Source of the DNA: Gammaproteobacteria bacterium
GTDB taxonomy: Bacteria > Pseudomonadota > Gammaproteobacteria > Eutrophobiales > Eutrophobiaceae
DNA length: 14,712 bases
Assembly: GCA_016844485.1 (NCBI GenBank)
Contig: JAENIZ010000076.1
Coordinates: forward strand, 1-14,712
Direction of reading: 5' to 3'
In this document: in pieces, positions 1-7,220 of the stretch
How positions within the stretch are numbered: the stretch's first letter is position 1
Layout: each line of letters opens with the position of its first letter
Made by a program: the position numbers and the translations under genes
Notes under the pieces: model-generated
The model's database searches: none
What the model saw: only the letters and a program-made list of their open reading frames with translations
Told to the model about the DNA's origin: nothing

Positions 1-873
1 GAAGCAAAACGCATGCTGGGCAGAACACCCGGACATATCGTTGCAATTCGTCCTCTGAAAGACGGGGTCATTGCTGATTTTACGATTACGGAAAAAATGC
101 TTCAGTATTTCATCCGTCGCGTGCATGGCTCAACAATGTTTAAACCGAGTCCCCGCGTACTGGTCTGTGTGCCTTGTGGATCAACCCAGGTTGAACGGCG
201 CGCAATACGTGAATCCGCCGCAGGGGCTGGCGCAAGGACCGTATTACTTATAGAAGAACCGATGGCAGCAGCCATTGGTGCCGGGATGCCGGTGAGTGAG
301 GCGCGCGGTTCAATGGTATTGGATGTTGGGGGTGGCACGACAGAGGTTGCTATTATTTCATTGAATGGGATTGTGTTTTCAGATTCCGTACGGATCGGTG
401 GCGATCGATTTGATGAAGCCATTATCAATTATGTAAGACGTAACTACGGAAGTCTGATAGGTGATGCGACAGCAGAACGGATCAAACATGAAATAGGATG
501 CGCTTATCCCGGAAATGAAGTGCGTGAAATGGAAGTACGCGGACGAAATCTCGCAGAAGGGGTACCGCGAAGTTTTACATTAAACAGTAATGAAATTTTA
601 GAGGCCTTGCAAGAACCGCTCGCCGGGATCGTCGGAGCCGTTAAAAATGCATTGGAGAAAACGCCGCCCGAATTGTGTTCTGATGTGGCTGAACAGGGAT
701 TGGTACTGACAGGCGGTGGTGCGTTACTGCGTGATCTGGATCGTTTATTGATGGAAGAAACAGGATTACCTGTGATCGTCGCCGAGGACCCCTTGACTTG
801 CGTTGCCAGGGGGGGCGGACGTTATCTGGAAATGATAGATGAGTACGGAAGGGATATGTTGGTTGTCGAATGA
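1..873 (+). CDS. mreB: Rod shape-determining protein MreB (5' end outside window)
   Basis: Bacterial actin homologue that forms ATP-dependent filaments under the inner membrane and positions the elongasome (MreC, MreD, RodZ, RodA, PBP2). The frame is open from base 1 (it reads E-A-K-R before the methionine at 13), so the gene enters from the left. By comparison with the roughly 347-residue family, about 57 N-terminal residues are missing, including the first phosphate-binding loop and the membrane-binding N-terminus. Visible signatures are MLGRTPG, the region from RPLKDGVIADF, the PSPRVLVCVP strand, IEEPMAAAIGAG, the second phosphate motif DVGGGTTEVA at window residues about 108-117, SVRIGGDRFDEAI and the adenosine motif LTGGGALL. 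The frame is intact to TGA at 871-873. Identification is very secure; the methionine at 13 is internal and not the start. A gap of about 200 bases separates it from mreC. Confidence 0.98.
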   Translation, partial: EAKRMLGRTPGHIVAIRPLKDGVIADFTITEKMLQYFIRRVHGSTMFKPSPRVLVCVPCGSTQVERRAIRESAAGAGARTVLLIEEPMAAAIGAGMPVSEARGSMVLDVGGGTTEVAIISLNGIVFSDSVRIGGDRFDEAIINYVRRNYGSLIGDATAERIKHEIGCAYPGNEVREMEVRGRNLAEGVPRSFTLNSNEILEALQEPLAGIVGAVKNALEKTPPELCSDVAEQGLVLTGGGALLRDLDRLLMEETGLPVIVAEDPLTCVARGGGRYLEMIDEYGRDMLVVE

Positions 874-918
874 ATTGTCAGGATGCTGAAGAAGTCCATC
901 CATACACTTTTTCAGTTC

Positions 919-947
919 GAAAAGCACAAACGTGGTTTTTGCTTTTC
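919..947 (+). repeat. Inverted repeat 1 in the mreB-mreC gap
   Basis: The arms GAAAAGCACAAAC (919-931) and GTTTTTGCTTTTC (935-947) pair over 13 positions with one mismatch (C927 against T939) around a three-base GTG loop. No T-run follows, so it is not a canonical intrinsic terminator. It lies 46 bases after the mreB stop. A shorter stem, CTTTTT at 907-912 with GAAAAG at 919-924, would compete for the left arm. It could act as an RNA hairpin that stabilises mreB mRNA or reduces readthrough into mreC; that role is inference. Confidence 0.7.
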
Positions 948-949
948 TG

Positions 950-985
950 CGCAGATCAAGCACGCTTTAGGTGCTTGATCTTGCG
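950..985 (+). repeat. Inverted repeat 2 in the mreB-mreC gap
   Basis: There is a perfect 10-base stem, GATCAAGCAC (954-963) with GTGCTTGATC (971-980), around a seven-base loop. CGCA (950-953) with TGCG (982-985) extends it to about 14 pairs across one bulged T. It starts two bases after inverted repeat 1 ends, making a tandem hairpin block. No U-tract follows (the next bases are TTGGTGC). Such a strong stem in a non-coding gap before an essential downstream cluster suggests an RNA element that processes, stabilises or partly terminates the transcript. Only the structure itself is visible. Confidence 0.75.
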
Positions 986-987
986 TT

Positions 988-1003
988 GGTGCATCCATGT
1001 ACC
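988..1003. repeat. 16-bp imperfect palindrome
   Basis: GGTGCATCCATGTACC is symmetric except at one position: GGT, G/T, CAT, centre CC, ATG, ACC. The two-base centre is too tight for an RNA hairpin, so if it matters it would more likely be a DNA-binding site. It follows directly after the two hairpins and lies about 77 bases before the proposed mreC start. It could also be chance. Confidence 0.3.
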
Positions 1004-1067
1004 GACTCACAGTATGCGGTTATTAAAATAGCTGTGAGGTAGTCTGATGTATGGCATGAGTTAGAGC

Positions 1068-1073
1068 AGGGGG
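1068..1073 (+). promoter_or_regulatory. Shine-Dalgarno that selects an ATT start for mreC
   Basis: AGGGGG lies six bases upstream of ATT at 1080-1082. It is too far (21 bases) from the TTG at 1095, the first conventional start codon in the frame. The frame is closed by TAG at 1062-1064, so no upstream ATG or GTG exists. The spacing favours ATT as the initiator. Confidence 0.5.
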
Positions 1074-1079
1074 CGTAAT

Positions 1080-1946
1080 ATTAACGCGCTGTTTTTGAAA
1101 GGCCCTTCCGCCAATGTAAAAGTTTTTATTTTTATATTGGTATCGATTGTGTTGATGACCGTCGATCATCGACAGGGTCATCTTGAGTCCGTTCGTTCCG
1201 CGCTTTCAGTCATTATTTATCCTGTTCAATATCTGGTTGATGTACCTGCAAAAATGACTGGATGGGCGACAGAATCATTAGTAACACATCAGTTGCTGCT
1301 TGAAAAAAACGAACGTATGCAAGAAGAACAGTTACTTCTGAATTCCAGATTGCAGAAATTCAATGTACTTGAAGCGGAAAACCAGCGGTTGAGAAAATTA
1401 CTGGAGTCTTCATTTAAATTAAGCGAACGGGTAATCATTGCAGAGCTTCTGGCCGTTGATTTGCAACCATTCCGGCATACGATTGTGATCAACAAAGGCA
1501 TACGCGAGGGTGTTTTTGATGGGCAGCCGATTGTAGACGCCAATGGTGTTATGGGACAGATCATACATGTTGGCCCCTTCAGCAGCACGGTACTGCTTAT
1601 TACTGATCCTACCCATGCTCTTCCGGTACAGATCGATCGCAATGGATTACGTGCTATAGCCGTGGGAACAGGGCAGAGCCGGAGTTTGCAGCTTGAACAT
1701 CTGCCAAACAACGCAGACATCCAAAAAGGAGATCTGATTGTTTCTTCCGGGCTGGGTGGCCGGTTCCCGGCCGGATATCCGGTTGGGACTATTTCCGAAA
1801 TAGTACTGGATCCTGCAGAACCCTTTGCCAAGGTTACGGTTGTTCCCAGTGCAAAGCTGGAACAGAGCAGGGAAGTGTTGCTGGTATGGCCCAATGATTA
1901 TGCAAGGCCTCATTCTGAGGAAGACAGTTTTGCGGTTAATCTATGA
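1080..1946 (+). CDS. mreC: Rod shape-determining protein MreC
   Basis: Periplasmic scaffold of the elongasome, anchored by one N-terminal membrane helix; it binds and activates PBP2. With the proposed ATT start the protein is 288 residues: a short cytoplasmic N-terminus reading MNALFLKGPS, a membrane helix at about 15-34, a coiled coil at about 70-110 rich in Leu/Glu/Gln (from HQLLLEKNERM), then the paired beta domains. These include the conserved DATHALP-like DPTHALPVQI and the LEHLP...SGLGGRFPAGYPVG stretch near the C-terminus. The LFLKGPS stretch matches the usual MreC N-terminus (for example KPLFIKGPS or PIFSRGPS), which is partly lost if translation starts at TTG 1095 (283 residues). Its stop overlaps the mreD start (ATGA at 1943-1946), indicating translational coupling. 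The family is certain; the start codon is the uncertain part. Confidence 0.95.
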   Translation: MNALFLKGPSANVKVFIFILVSIVLMTVDHRQGHLESVRSALSVIIYPVQYLVDVPAKMTGWATESLVTHQLLLEKNERMQEEQLLLNSRLQKFNVLEAENQRLRKLLESSFKLSERVIIAELLAVDLQPFRHTIVINKGIREGVFDGQPIVDANGVMGQIIHVGPFSSTVLLITDPTHALPVQIDRNGLRAIAVGTGQSRSLQLEHLPNNADIQKGDLIVSSGLGGRFPAGYPVGTISEIVLDPAEPFAKVTVVPSAKLEQSREVLLVWPNDYARPHSEEDSFAVNL

Positions 1947-2431
1947 TTAAATCAGAACATCATGGCGGTTGGATAATCTGTTTCAGCTTTATTGTGGCGT
2001 TGATGCTGACGGCCATGCCGTTGCCGGAGTGGGCGACAAACTGGCGGCCTGCGTGGGTGGCTATGGTTCTTGTTTACTGGTGTATGGCCTTGCCTGATCG
2101 GATAGGAATAGGTCTCGGATGGTCCATGGGCCTGTTACTGGATGTCTTGCAAGGTACACTACTTGGACAAAATGCGCTTGGACTGGCTGTTCTGGCATAT
2201 TTTATTATTAAATCGCATCAGCGCATTCGTATGTTTCCTCTGACACAACAGGCATTCCTGATCTGCCTGCTGGTGTCACTTTATTTATTCTTGTCATTAT
2301 GGGTGCGCGGTATTATGGGCATACCGCCGGACTCCTGGACATACTGGATGCCCGCGTTTACAAGCATGTTGTTGTGGCCATGGTTGTTTATTATCCTTCG
2401 AGACATTCGCCGTAGATACCACGTGTCCTAG
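1943..2431 (+). CDS. mreD: Rod shape-determining protein MreD
   Basis: Small integral inner-membrane partner of MreC in the elongasome. It is 162 residues long, the same as E. coli MreD, and is almost entirely hydrophobic with about five or six membrane segments. Recognisable family positions are the N-terminal GGWIICFSFIVAL helix, the RPAWVAMVLVYWCMALPDR stretch, G-hG-hhLD in the middle (GLLLDVLQGTLLG) and a tryptophan-rich C-terminal LLWPWLFIILR helix followed by a basic tail. The start overlaps the mreC stop by four bases and the TAG stop shares a base with the GTG start of mrdA, so mreC, mreD and mrdA look co-translated. Confidence 0.95.
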   Translation: MIKSEHHGGWIICFSFIVALMLTAMPLPEWATNWRPAWVAMVLVYWCMALPDRIGIGLGWSMGLLLDVLQGTLLGQNALGLAVLAYFIIKSHQRIRMFPLTQQAFLICLLVSLYLFLSLWVRGIMGIPPDSWTYWMPAFTSMLLWPWLFIILRDIRRRYHVS

Positions 2432-4239
2432 TGACGGACATGCCGGTCGATTTTGTTTTCAAAGACAGAGCTGAAGAATCCCGTCTGGTTAAACGGCGGG
2501 TATTTGTTGCCGGTGTAATTGTCATTTTGCTGATGTCGCTGGTAGTGCTGCGACTCGTGTATTTGCAGGTCTTGAAACATGATCATTTCATTACCTTATC
2601 GCAGAATAACCGGGTCAAGATCCTGCCCATACCACCGATTCGCGGTTTAATCTACAGCCGGGACGGTGTCCTGCTTGCGGAAAATCAGCCTGCCTTCAGT
2701 CTTGAGATAATTCCCGAACGTGTGGAAAACCTTGATGTTGTAATTAAGGAATTAGCCGGACTTATTTCGATACAGGAAGAGGATATCAATCGTTTTCACA
2801 GATTATTAATTGAAAAACGCCGGTTTGAAAGCGTACCTTTACGCTATAACCTGGATGAACTTGAAGTTGCGAGGTTTTCAGTAAAAAAACATTTATTCCC
2901 GGGTGTTGAAGTCATCGCCCGTCTATATCGACGGTATCCACTTAAAGCCGAGACCTCTCACGTCATAGGATATGTTGGCAGAATCGATGATACCGACATG
3001 TCTCAACTGGATACATCAAATTATTTGGGCACAACCCATACCGGTAAATTCGGTGTGGAAAAGGCGTATGAAGATTTATTGCATGGGGAGGTGGGTTATC
3101 AGCAGGTCGAGGTCAATGCACAAGGCAGAATACTGCGTATCCTTGAACGCACACCGCCAGAACCAGGCAAAAATATCTATTTGACGCTGGATGTATCACT
3201 GCAAAAGGTTGCTGCCGATGCATTACAAGGCAAACGTGGCGCAATCGTGGCTATCGATCCCAATAACGGTGACGTTCTGGCCCTGGTCAGTTCTCCAAGC
3301 TTTGATCCTAATCCATTTGTAAACGGAATTGATACCAAGTCATACCAGGAATTGCTTGAGTCAAAGGCTACGCCATTGATTAATCGGGTATTGCAGGGCA
3401 AGTATCCACCGGGTTCTTCTATAAAGCCGTTTTTCGGGATTGCGGCACTCACCTTTGGGGTACGACAACTTAATCAGGAGACATGGTGTCCGGGCTGGTA
3501 TTCACTGAAAGGCAGTGAACACCGGTATCGCGACTGGAAGAAAGGTGGTCATGGACATATGAACCTGAAAAATGCCATTACACAGTCTTGCGATGTTTAT
3601 TTTTATTCCCTTGCCAATGATTTGGGCATAACACGTATCCACAAGGTGTTGACTGACTTTGGTTTTGGCAGCAAGACAGGTATCGATATCAGTGGCGAGG
3701 TACCCGGATTGGTCCCCTCTGCCGAATGTAAGCGTGAAGTCTATCATCAGCCCTGGTTTCCAGGCGAAACGCTGATTGCCGGAATTGGCCAGGGTTCTAC
3801 ATTAGTGACGCCTATACAATTGGCAACTGCCACAGCAACGCTTGCCAATCATGGCAAATTAATATCTCCACATAATCGCCAGGTATCAATTTATGATCTT
3901 TCACATTGGAATGAAGTAATCAATGCCATGATTGATGTTGTACATGGTGATCGCGGTACCGCCAGGCAGAGCGGTTTGAATGCACCCTACAAATTTGCGG
4001 GGAAGACCGGGACTGCGCAAGTAATCGGCGTTGCACAGGATGAACAATATAAAAAAGAAGAAATTCCGGAAGAACTGCAGGACCATGCATTATTTATTGC
4101 ATTTGCTCCAGCCGATGCACCAAAGATTGCCGTCGCGATTATTGTTGAAAATGGTGGAAGCGGTTCAAGAAGTGCCGCGCCCATTGCCAGGCAATTATTT
4201 GATCATTATTTATTGAATCAACATTCAGATTCAGGATAG
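2431..4239 (+). CDS. mrdA: Penicillin-binding protein 2, peptidoglycan transpeptidase
   Basis: Class B penicillin-binding protein that cross-links new glycan strands during lateral wall growth, paired with RodA. It has 602 residues: a cytoplasmic N-terminus, one membrane helix at about 24-46, a pedestal/dimerisation domain at about 60-240 (with the conserved RG-I-R-G pattern at 71-79), and a transpeptidase domain. The active site is complete: the SxxK serine is Ser329 with Lys332 (PPGSSIKP), the second motif is SCD at 386-388, and KTGT is at 525-528. The start used is GTG 2431, overlapping the mreD stop by one base; ATG at 2440 is an in-frame alternative giving three fewer residues, and neither has a strong Shine-Dalgarno. 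rodA begins immediately after its stop. Confidence 0.97.
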   Translation: MTDMPVDFVFKDRAEESRLVKRRVFVAGVIVILLMSLVVLRLVYLQVLKHDHFITLSQNNRVKILPIPPIRGLIYSRDGVLLAENQPAFSLEIIPERVENLDVVIKELAGLISIQEEDINRFHRLLIEKRRFESVPLRYNLDELEVARFSVKKHLFPGVEVIARLYRRYPLKAETSHVIGYVGRIDDTDMSQLDTSNYLGTTHTGKFGVEKAYEDLLHGEVGYQQVEVNAQGRILRILERTPPEPGKNIYLTLDVSLQKVAADALQGKRGAIVAIDPNNGDVLALVSSPSFDPNPFVNGIDTKSYQELLESKATPLINRVLQGKYPPGSSIKPFFGIAALTFGVRQLNQETWCPGWYSLKGSEHRYRDWKKGGHGHMNLKNAITQSCDVYFYSLANDLGITRIHKVLTDFGFGSKTGIDISGEVPGLVPSAECKREVYHQPWFPGETLIAGIGQGSTLVTPIQLATATATLANHGKLISPHNRQVSIYDLSHWNEVINAMIDVVHGDRGTARQSGLNAPYKFAGKTGTAQVIGVAQDEQYKKEEIPEELQDHALFIAFAPADAPKIAVAIIVENGGSGSRSAAPIARQLFDHYLLNQHSDSG

Positions 4240-5331
4240 ATGGAAGACAAGACCTTAGCACAACGGCTGCATATTGATATCCCGCTTTTGTTCGGATCAC
4301 TGATTCTGTGTGGTATCGGTCTTGTTGTGTTATACAGTGCAAGTGGTCAGGATTTAAATATTGTATTAAGACAGGCAATGAGTATGGCGATCGCACTGTT
4401 ATTGATGCTTGCTATAGCACAATTACCCCCGGAGCAAATTGAACGCTGGTCATTGTGGGTCTATTTATTTGGCGTGGGTCTGCTCATTCTTGTACTAGTT
4501 GCAGGCCATGTCGGGAAAGGGGCACAACGCTGGCTTGATCTTGGTTTATTCCGTTTTCAACCATCGGAACTTATGAAACTGGCTGTCCCTATGGTACTTG
4601 CCTGGTTGTTTGCCAGCAGAAGACTGCCTCCAACACCCGGCCCTTTATTTGTCTCATGTCTGGTTATTGTTGTGCCGGTTGCTTTGATAGCAAAACAACC
4701 GGATCTCGGAACAGCATTGCTTGTGGCCGCTGCCGGATTTTCAGTGTTATTTATCTCCGGGATAAGCTGGCGATGGATTTCCACCTTGACGATATTTATG
4801 GCGTTAGCAGCGCCTGTATTATGGCATTTCATGCATGATTATCAAAGGCGCAGAGTATGGACATTTCTTAATCCGGAGCAGGATCCATTGGGCGCAGGTT
4901 ATCATATCATCCAATCAACAATCGCCATTGGATCAGGGGGGTTATATGGCAAGGGATGGCTGAATGGAACGCAGTCCCACCTTGAATTTCTTCCGGAGCG
5001 TTCAACTGATTTTATATTTGCTGTGTTCAGTGAAGAATTCGGCCTAATGGGGGTGTTGTTATTGATATCTATTTATATGTTTATCATTATCCGGGGCCTG
5101 CACATCGCGATTTCAGCGCAGCAGACGTACGGGAAACTTCTGGCTTCAGCACTGATCCTGACGTTTTTTGTTTATATTTTAGTCAATATGGGTATGGTAA
5201 CGGGCCAATTACCTGTTGTGGGCGTACCTTTGCCACTCATCAGCCTGGGCGGGACATCTGTTGTGACGTTGATGATAGCATTCGGTATTCTGATGTCCGT
5301 TCATACTCACCGCAGAATGCTGTCTGAATAG
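4240..5331 (+). CDS. rodA: RodA, SEDS-family peptidoglycan glycosyltransferase
   Basis: Polytopic inner-membrane enzyme that polymerises lipid II into glycan strands, working as a complex with PBP2. It is 363 residues (E. coli about 370) with about ten membrane helices. SEDS signatures are visible: the N-terminal ATG-proximal helix with LVVLYSASG, GAQRWLDLG, FRFQPSELMKLA, AKQPDLGTAL, the LPERSTDFIFAVFSEE loop carrying the expected catalytic aspartate (Asp257), and the C-terminal GxxLPLISLGGTS stretch (VPLPLISLGGTS). The ATG directly follows the mrdA stop with no spacer, and AGGA lies at its 5' edge, so it is probably coupled to mrdA. No anomalies were seen. Confidence 0.97.
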   Translation: MEDKTLAQRLHIDIPLLFGSLILCGIGLVVLYSASGQDLNIVLRQAMSMAIALLLMLAIAQLPPEQIERWSLWVYLFGVGLLILVLVAGHVGKGAQRWLDLGLFRFQPSELMKLAVPMVLAWLFASRRLPPTPGPLFVSCLVIVVPVALIAKQPDLGTALLVAAAGFSVLFISGISWRWISTLTIFMALAAPVLWHFMHDYQRRRVWTFLNPEQDPLGAGYHIIQSTIAIGSGGLYGKGWLNGTQSHLEFLPERSTDFIFAVFSEEFGLMGVLLLISIYMFIIIRGLHIAISAQQTYGKLLASALILTFFVYILVNMGMVTGQLPVVGVPLPLISLGGTSVVTLMIAFGILMSVHTHRRMLSE

Positions 5332-5346
5332 ATCCTTGTCTGAATC

Positions 5347-6342
5347 ATGTATAAATCGCTCAAGATTTTTTTAATATCGTATCTGCTGCTGATAAACGCC
5401 TCCCATGCGGATGTTCTCGATCAGAATTCAATAAACCAATTCATAGAAAATATGGTTGCAACCTACCAGTATGATGCTGATAAATTACATTCTTTATTCA
5501 GCCAGGTGAAGCTTTCACAGAGAGTATTGGAGGCAATTTCCCGCCCGGCGGAAAAATTACCCTGGTATGAATATCGGACGCTTTTTCTTCAGCCCGATCG
5601 TATAGAACAGGGTCTGATCTTCTGGGAAAGATATCAGACCGCATTGAAAAGAGCAGATCAGCTTTATGGTGTGCCGGCACATATCATCGTTGCGATCATT
5701 GGTGTTGAGACCCGTTATGGACAGTCTACCGGCAAGGACAGGGTTATGGACGCCCTGGCAACACTCGCGTTTCATTATCCGGAACGCAGTGATTTTTTCC
5801 GTAATGAACTGGAAGAATATTTATTATTAACACGCGAACAAGGTATTGACCCTTTATCCATTAAAGGATCATATGCGGGCGCAATGGGTATTCCGCAATT
5901 CATCCCGAGCAGTTACAGACGTTATGCGATTGATTTTGATGACGACGGTAAAATCGATATCTGGAATAATCCGGTTGATGCAATTGGCAGCGTTGCTAAT
6001 TATTTCAATCAATATGGCTGGGAAATGGGTGAAATGATTGCCGTGCCGGCAGAAATACAGAGCAATCAATATGTTGAAATACTCAATGATGATCCGGAAC
6101 CGCATATCAGGGCGGATGAACTTAAAAAATACGGTATTAACCAACCAGAATATGTTCCCCCTGAAGCATTGCTGAAACTTCTGAGGCTGGATACTTCAGA
6201 AGGTGAGGAAATTTGGCTGGGCCTGAATAATTTTTATGTTATTACGCGCTATAATCACAGCGTACTTTATGCAATGGCTGTCTATCAGCTTTCAGATGAA
6301 ATCCTGAGGAGATATGAAAATAAAGTTGCGATATTTAAATAA
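5347..6342 (+). CDS. mltB: Lytic murein transglycosylase B
   Basis: Cleaves the MurNAc-GlcNAc bond of peptidoglycan, forming 1,6-anhydroMurNAc ends. It is 331 residues. A Sec signal peptide covers about 1-21 (hydrophobic FLISYLLLI, cleavage after ASHA). The catalytic glutamate is Glu121 in GVETRYG, followed by GAMGIPQFIPSSY at 178-190, typical of family 3 transglycosylases. An acidic loop, DFDDDGKIDIW at about 196-206, matches the EF-hand-like calcium site known from E. coli MltB. Unlike E. coli MltB it has no lipobox cysteine, so it is predicted to be a soluble periplasmic enzyme. The gene starts 15 bases after rodA, and its 3' end overlaps rlpA by 29 bases. Confidence 0.93.
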   Translation: MYKSLKIFLISYLLLINASHADVLDQNSINQFIENMVATYQYDADKLHSLFSQVKLSQRVLEAISRPAEKLPWYEYRTLFLQPDRIEQGLIFWERYQTALKRADQLYGVPAHIIVAIIGVETRYGQSTGKDRVMDALATLAFHYPERSDFFRNELEEYLLLTREQGIDPLSIKGSYAGAMGIPQFIPSSYRRYAIDFDDDGKIDIWNNPVDAIGSVANYFNQYGWEMGEMIAVPAEIQSNQYVEILNDDPEPHIRADELKKYGINQPEYVPPEALLKLLRLDTSEGEEIWLGLNNFYVITRYNHSVLYAMAVYQLSDEILRRYENKVAIFK

Positions 6343-7162
6343 ATATTTCATTACCCGTTTGCATAAAGCTTTTAATACGATCGCGCTGGTGATTTTATCC
6401 TTAATAACATGCGCATGCGGAATAAGCCTGGAACGCGACAGCGCACCAACCGGATCGATCGATACATCGTCAATACCGGATGCAATTCCTCGCGTAGAAC
6501 AACGCAGTCCCTATGGAAATCCAGAATCATATACTGTTTATGGAAAACGTTATTATGTGATGAAAGGTAGTGCAGGATTTGTTGAAAGTGGAATTGCATC
6601 CTGGTATGGAAAAAAATTTCATGGACGGCGTACTTCAAGTGGTGAAACTTATGATATGTATGCAATGACCGCAGCGCATAAAACGCTGCCATTACCTACT
6701 TACGCTGAGGTTACCAATCTTGAAAATCGTAAAAGGGTTATTGTAAGGGTGAATGACAGGGGTCCTTTTCATGATAATCGCATTATAGATTTGTCCTATA
6801 CTGCGGCATCAAAATTGGGGATAATTGCCAACGGTACCGGTCTGGTTGAAGTCCGCGTAATAGATCCTGCAAATTATCCTGGAAAGGGCGCCCCGGTTAG
6901 AACTGTATCTTTGGAGAAAGGCGGGGTATCAGGTTTTTATATCCAGGTGGGCGCATTTTCCCAACTTGTAAATGCCGAGGAATTAAGGAAGAAACTTGGA
7001 AGCATTGGTCAGCAACTTGTCAATATCAGTCAGGCAGTTGTCGGGGGTCAAACGTTATACCGTGTCCGGATCGGCCCATTAGTAAGTATCGATAATGCAG
7101 ATAAAATAGTAGATCAGCTTGCTCAACTTGGTATCAATGATCACCAGGTTGTTATCGATTGA
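6314..7162 (+). CDS. rlpA: RlpA, septal/endolytic lytic transglycosylase-like lipoprotein with SPOR domain
   Basis: RlpA proteins combine a double-psi beta-barrel, which in Pseudomonas is a lytic transglycosylase acting on stem-peptide-free glycan, with a SPOR domain that binds such denuded glycan at the septum. It is 282 residues. The N-terminus is a basic 20-residue stretch and a hydrophobic helix ending at cysteines 33 and 35; either could be the lipidated residue, but neither makes an ideal lipobox. The barrel spans about 92-184, with GIASWYG, GETYDMYAMTAAHKTLP (conserved Glu111 and His122) and VRVNDRGPF (Asp148). SPOR spans about 207-281, starting FYIQVGAF. GAGGAG lies just two bases before ATG 6314, which is tight spacing. 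The start lies inside mltB in another frame, implying coupling. Confidence 0.94.
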   Translation: MKIKLRYLNKYFITRLHKAFNTIALVILSLITCACGISLERDSAPTGSIDTSSIPDAIPRVEQRSPYGNPESYTVYGKRYYVMKGSAGFVESGIASWYGKKFHGRRTSSGETYDMYAMTAAHKTLPLPTYAEVTNLENRKRVIVRVNDRGPFHDNRIIDLSYTAASKLGIIANGTGLVEVRVIDPANYPGKGAPVRTVSLEKGGVSGFYIQVGAFSQLVNAEELRKKLGSIGQQLVNISQAVVGGQTLYRVRIGPLVSIDNADKIVDQLAQLGINDHQVVID

Positions 7163-7220
7163 TGTTGACCTAAAAGAATAATATCAACCCCTGGTTTTTT
7201 TCAGAGTATCATCGACCAAT

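Noticed and set aside
1289..1894. 201-codon open frame antisense to mreC
   Set aside because: It has a low-complexity Ser/Thr/Cys-rich translation with no recognisable domain and lies wholly within a conserved gene; it is a shadow frame.
7164..7201. Possible intrinsic terminator between rlpA and dacA (GTTGA/TCAAC, then AACC-CCT-GGTT before a T-run)
   Set aside because: The stems are only four or five pairs, and the T-run follows only the very short stem. It is too weak to call and lies inside a gene cluster on one strand.
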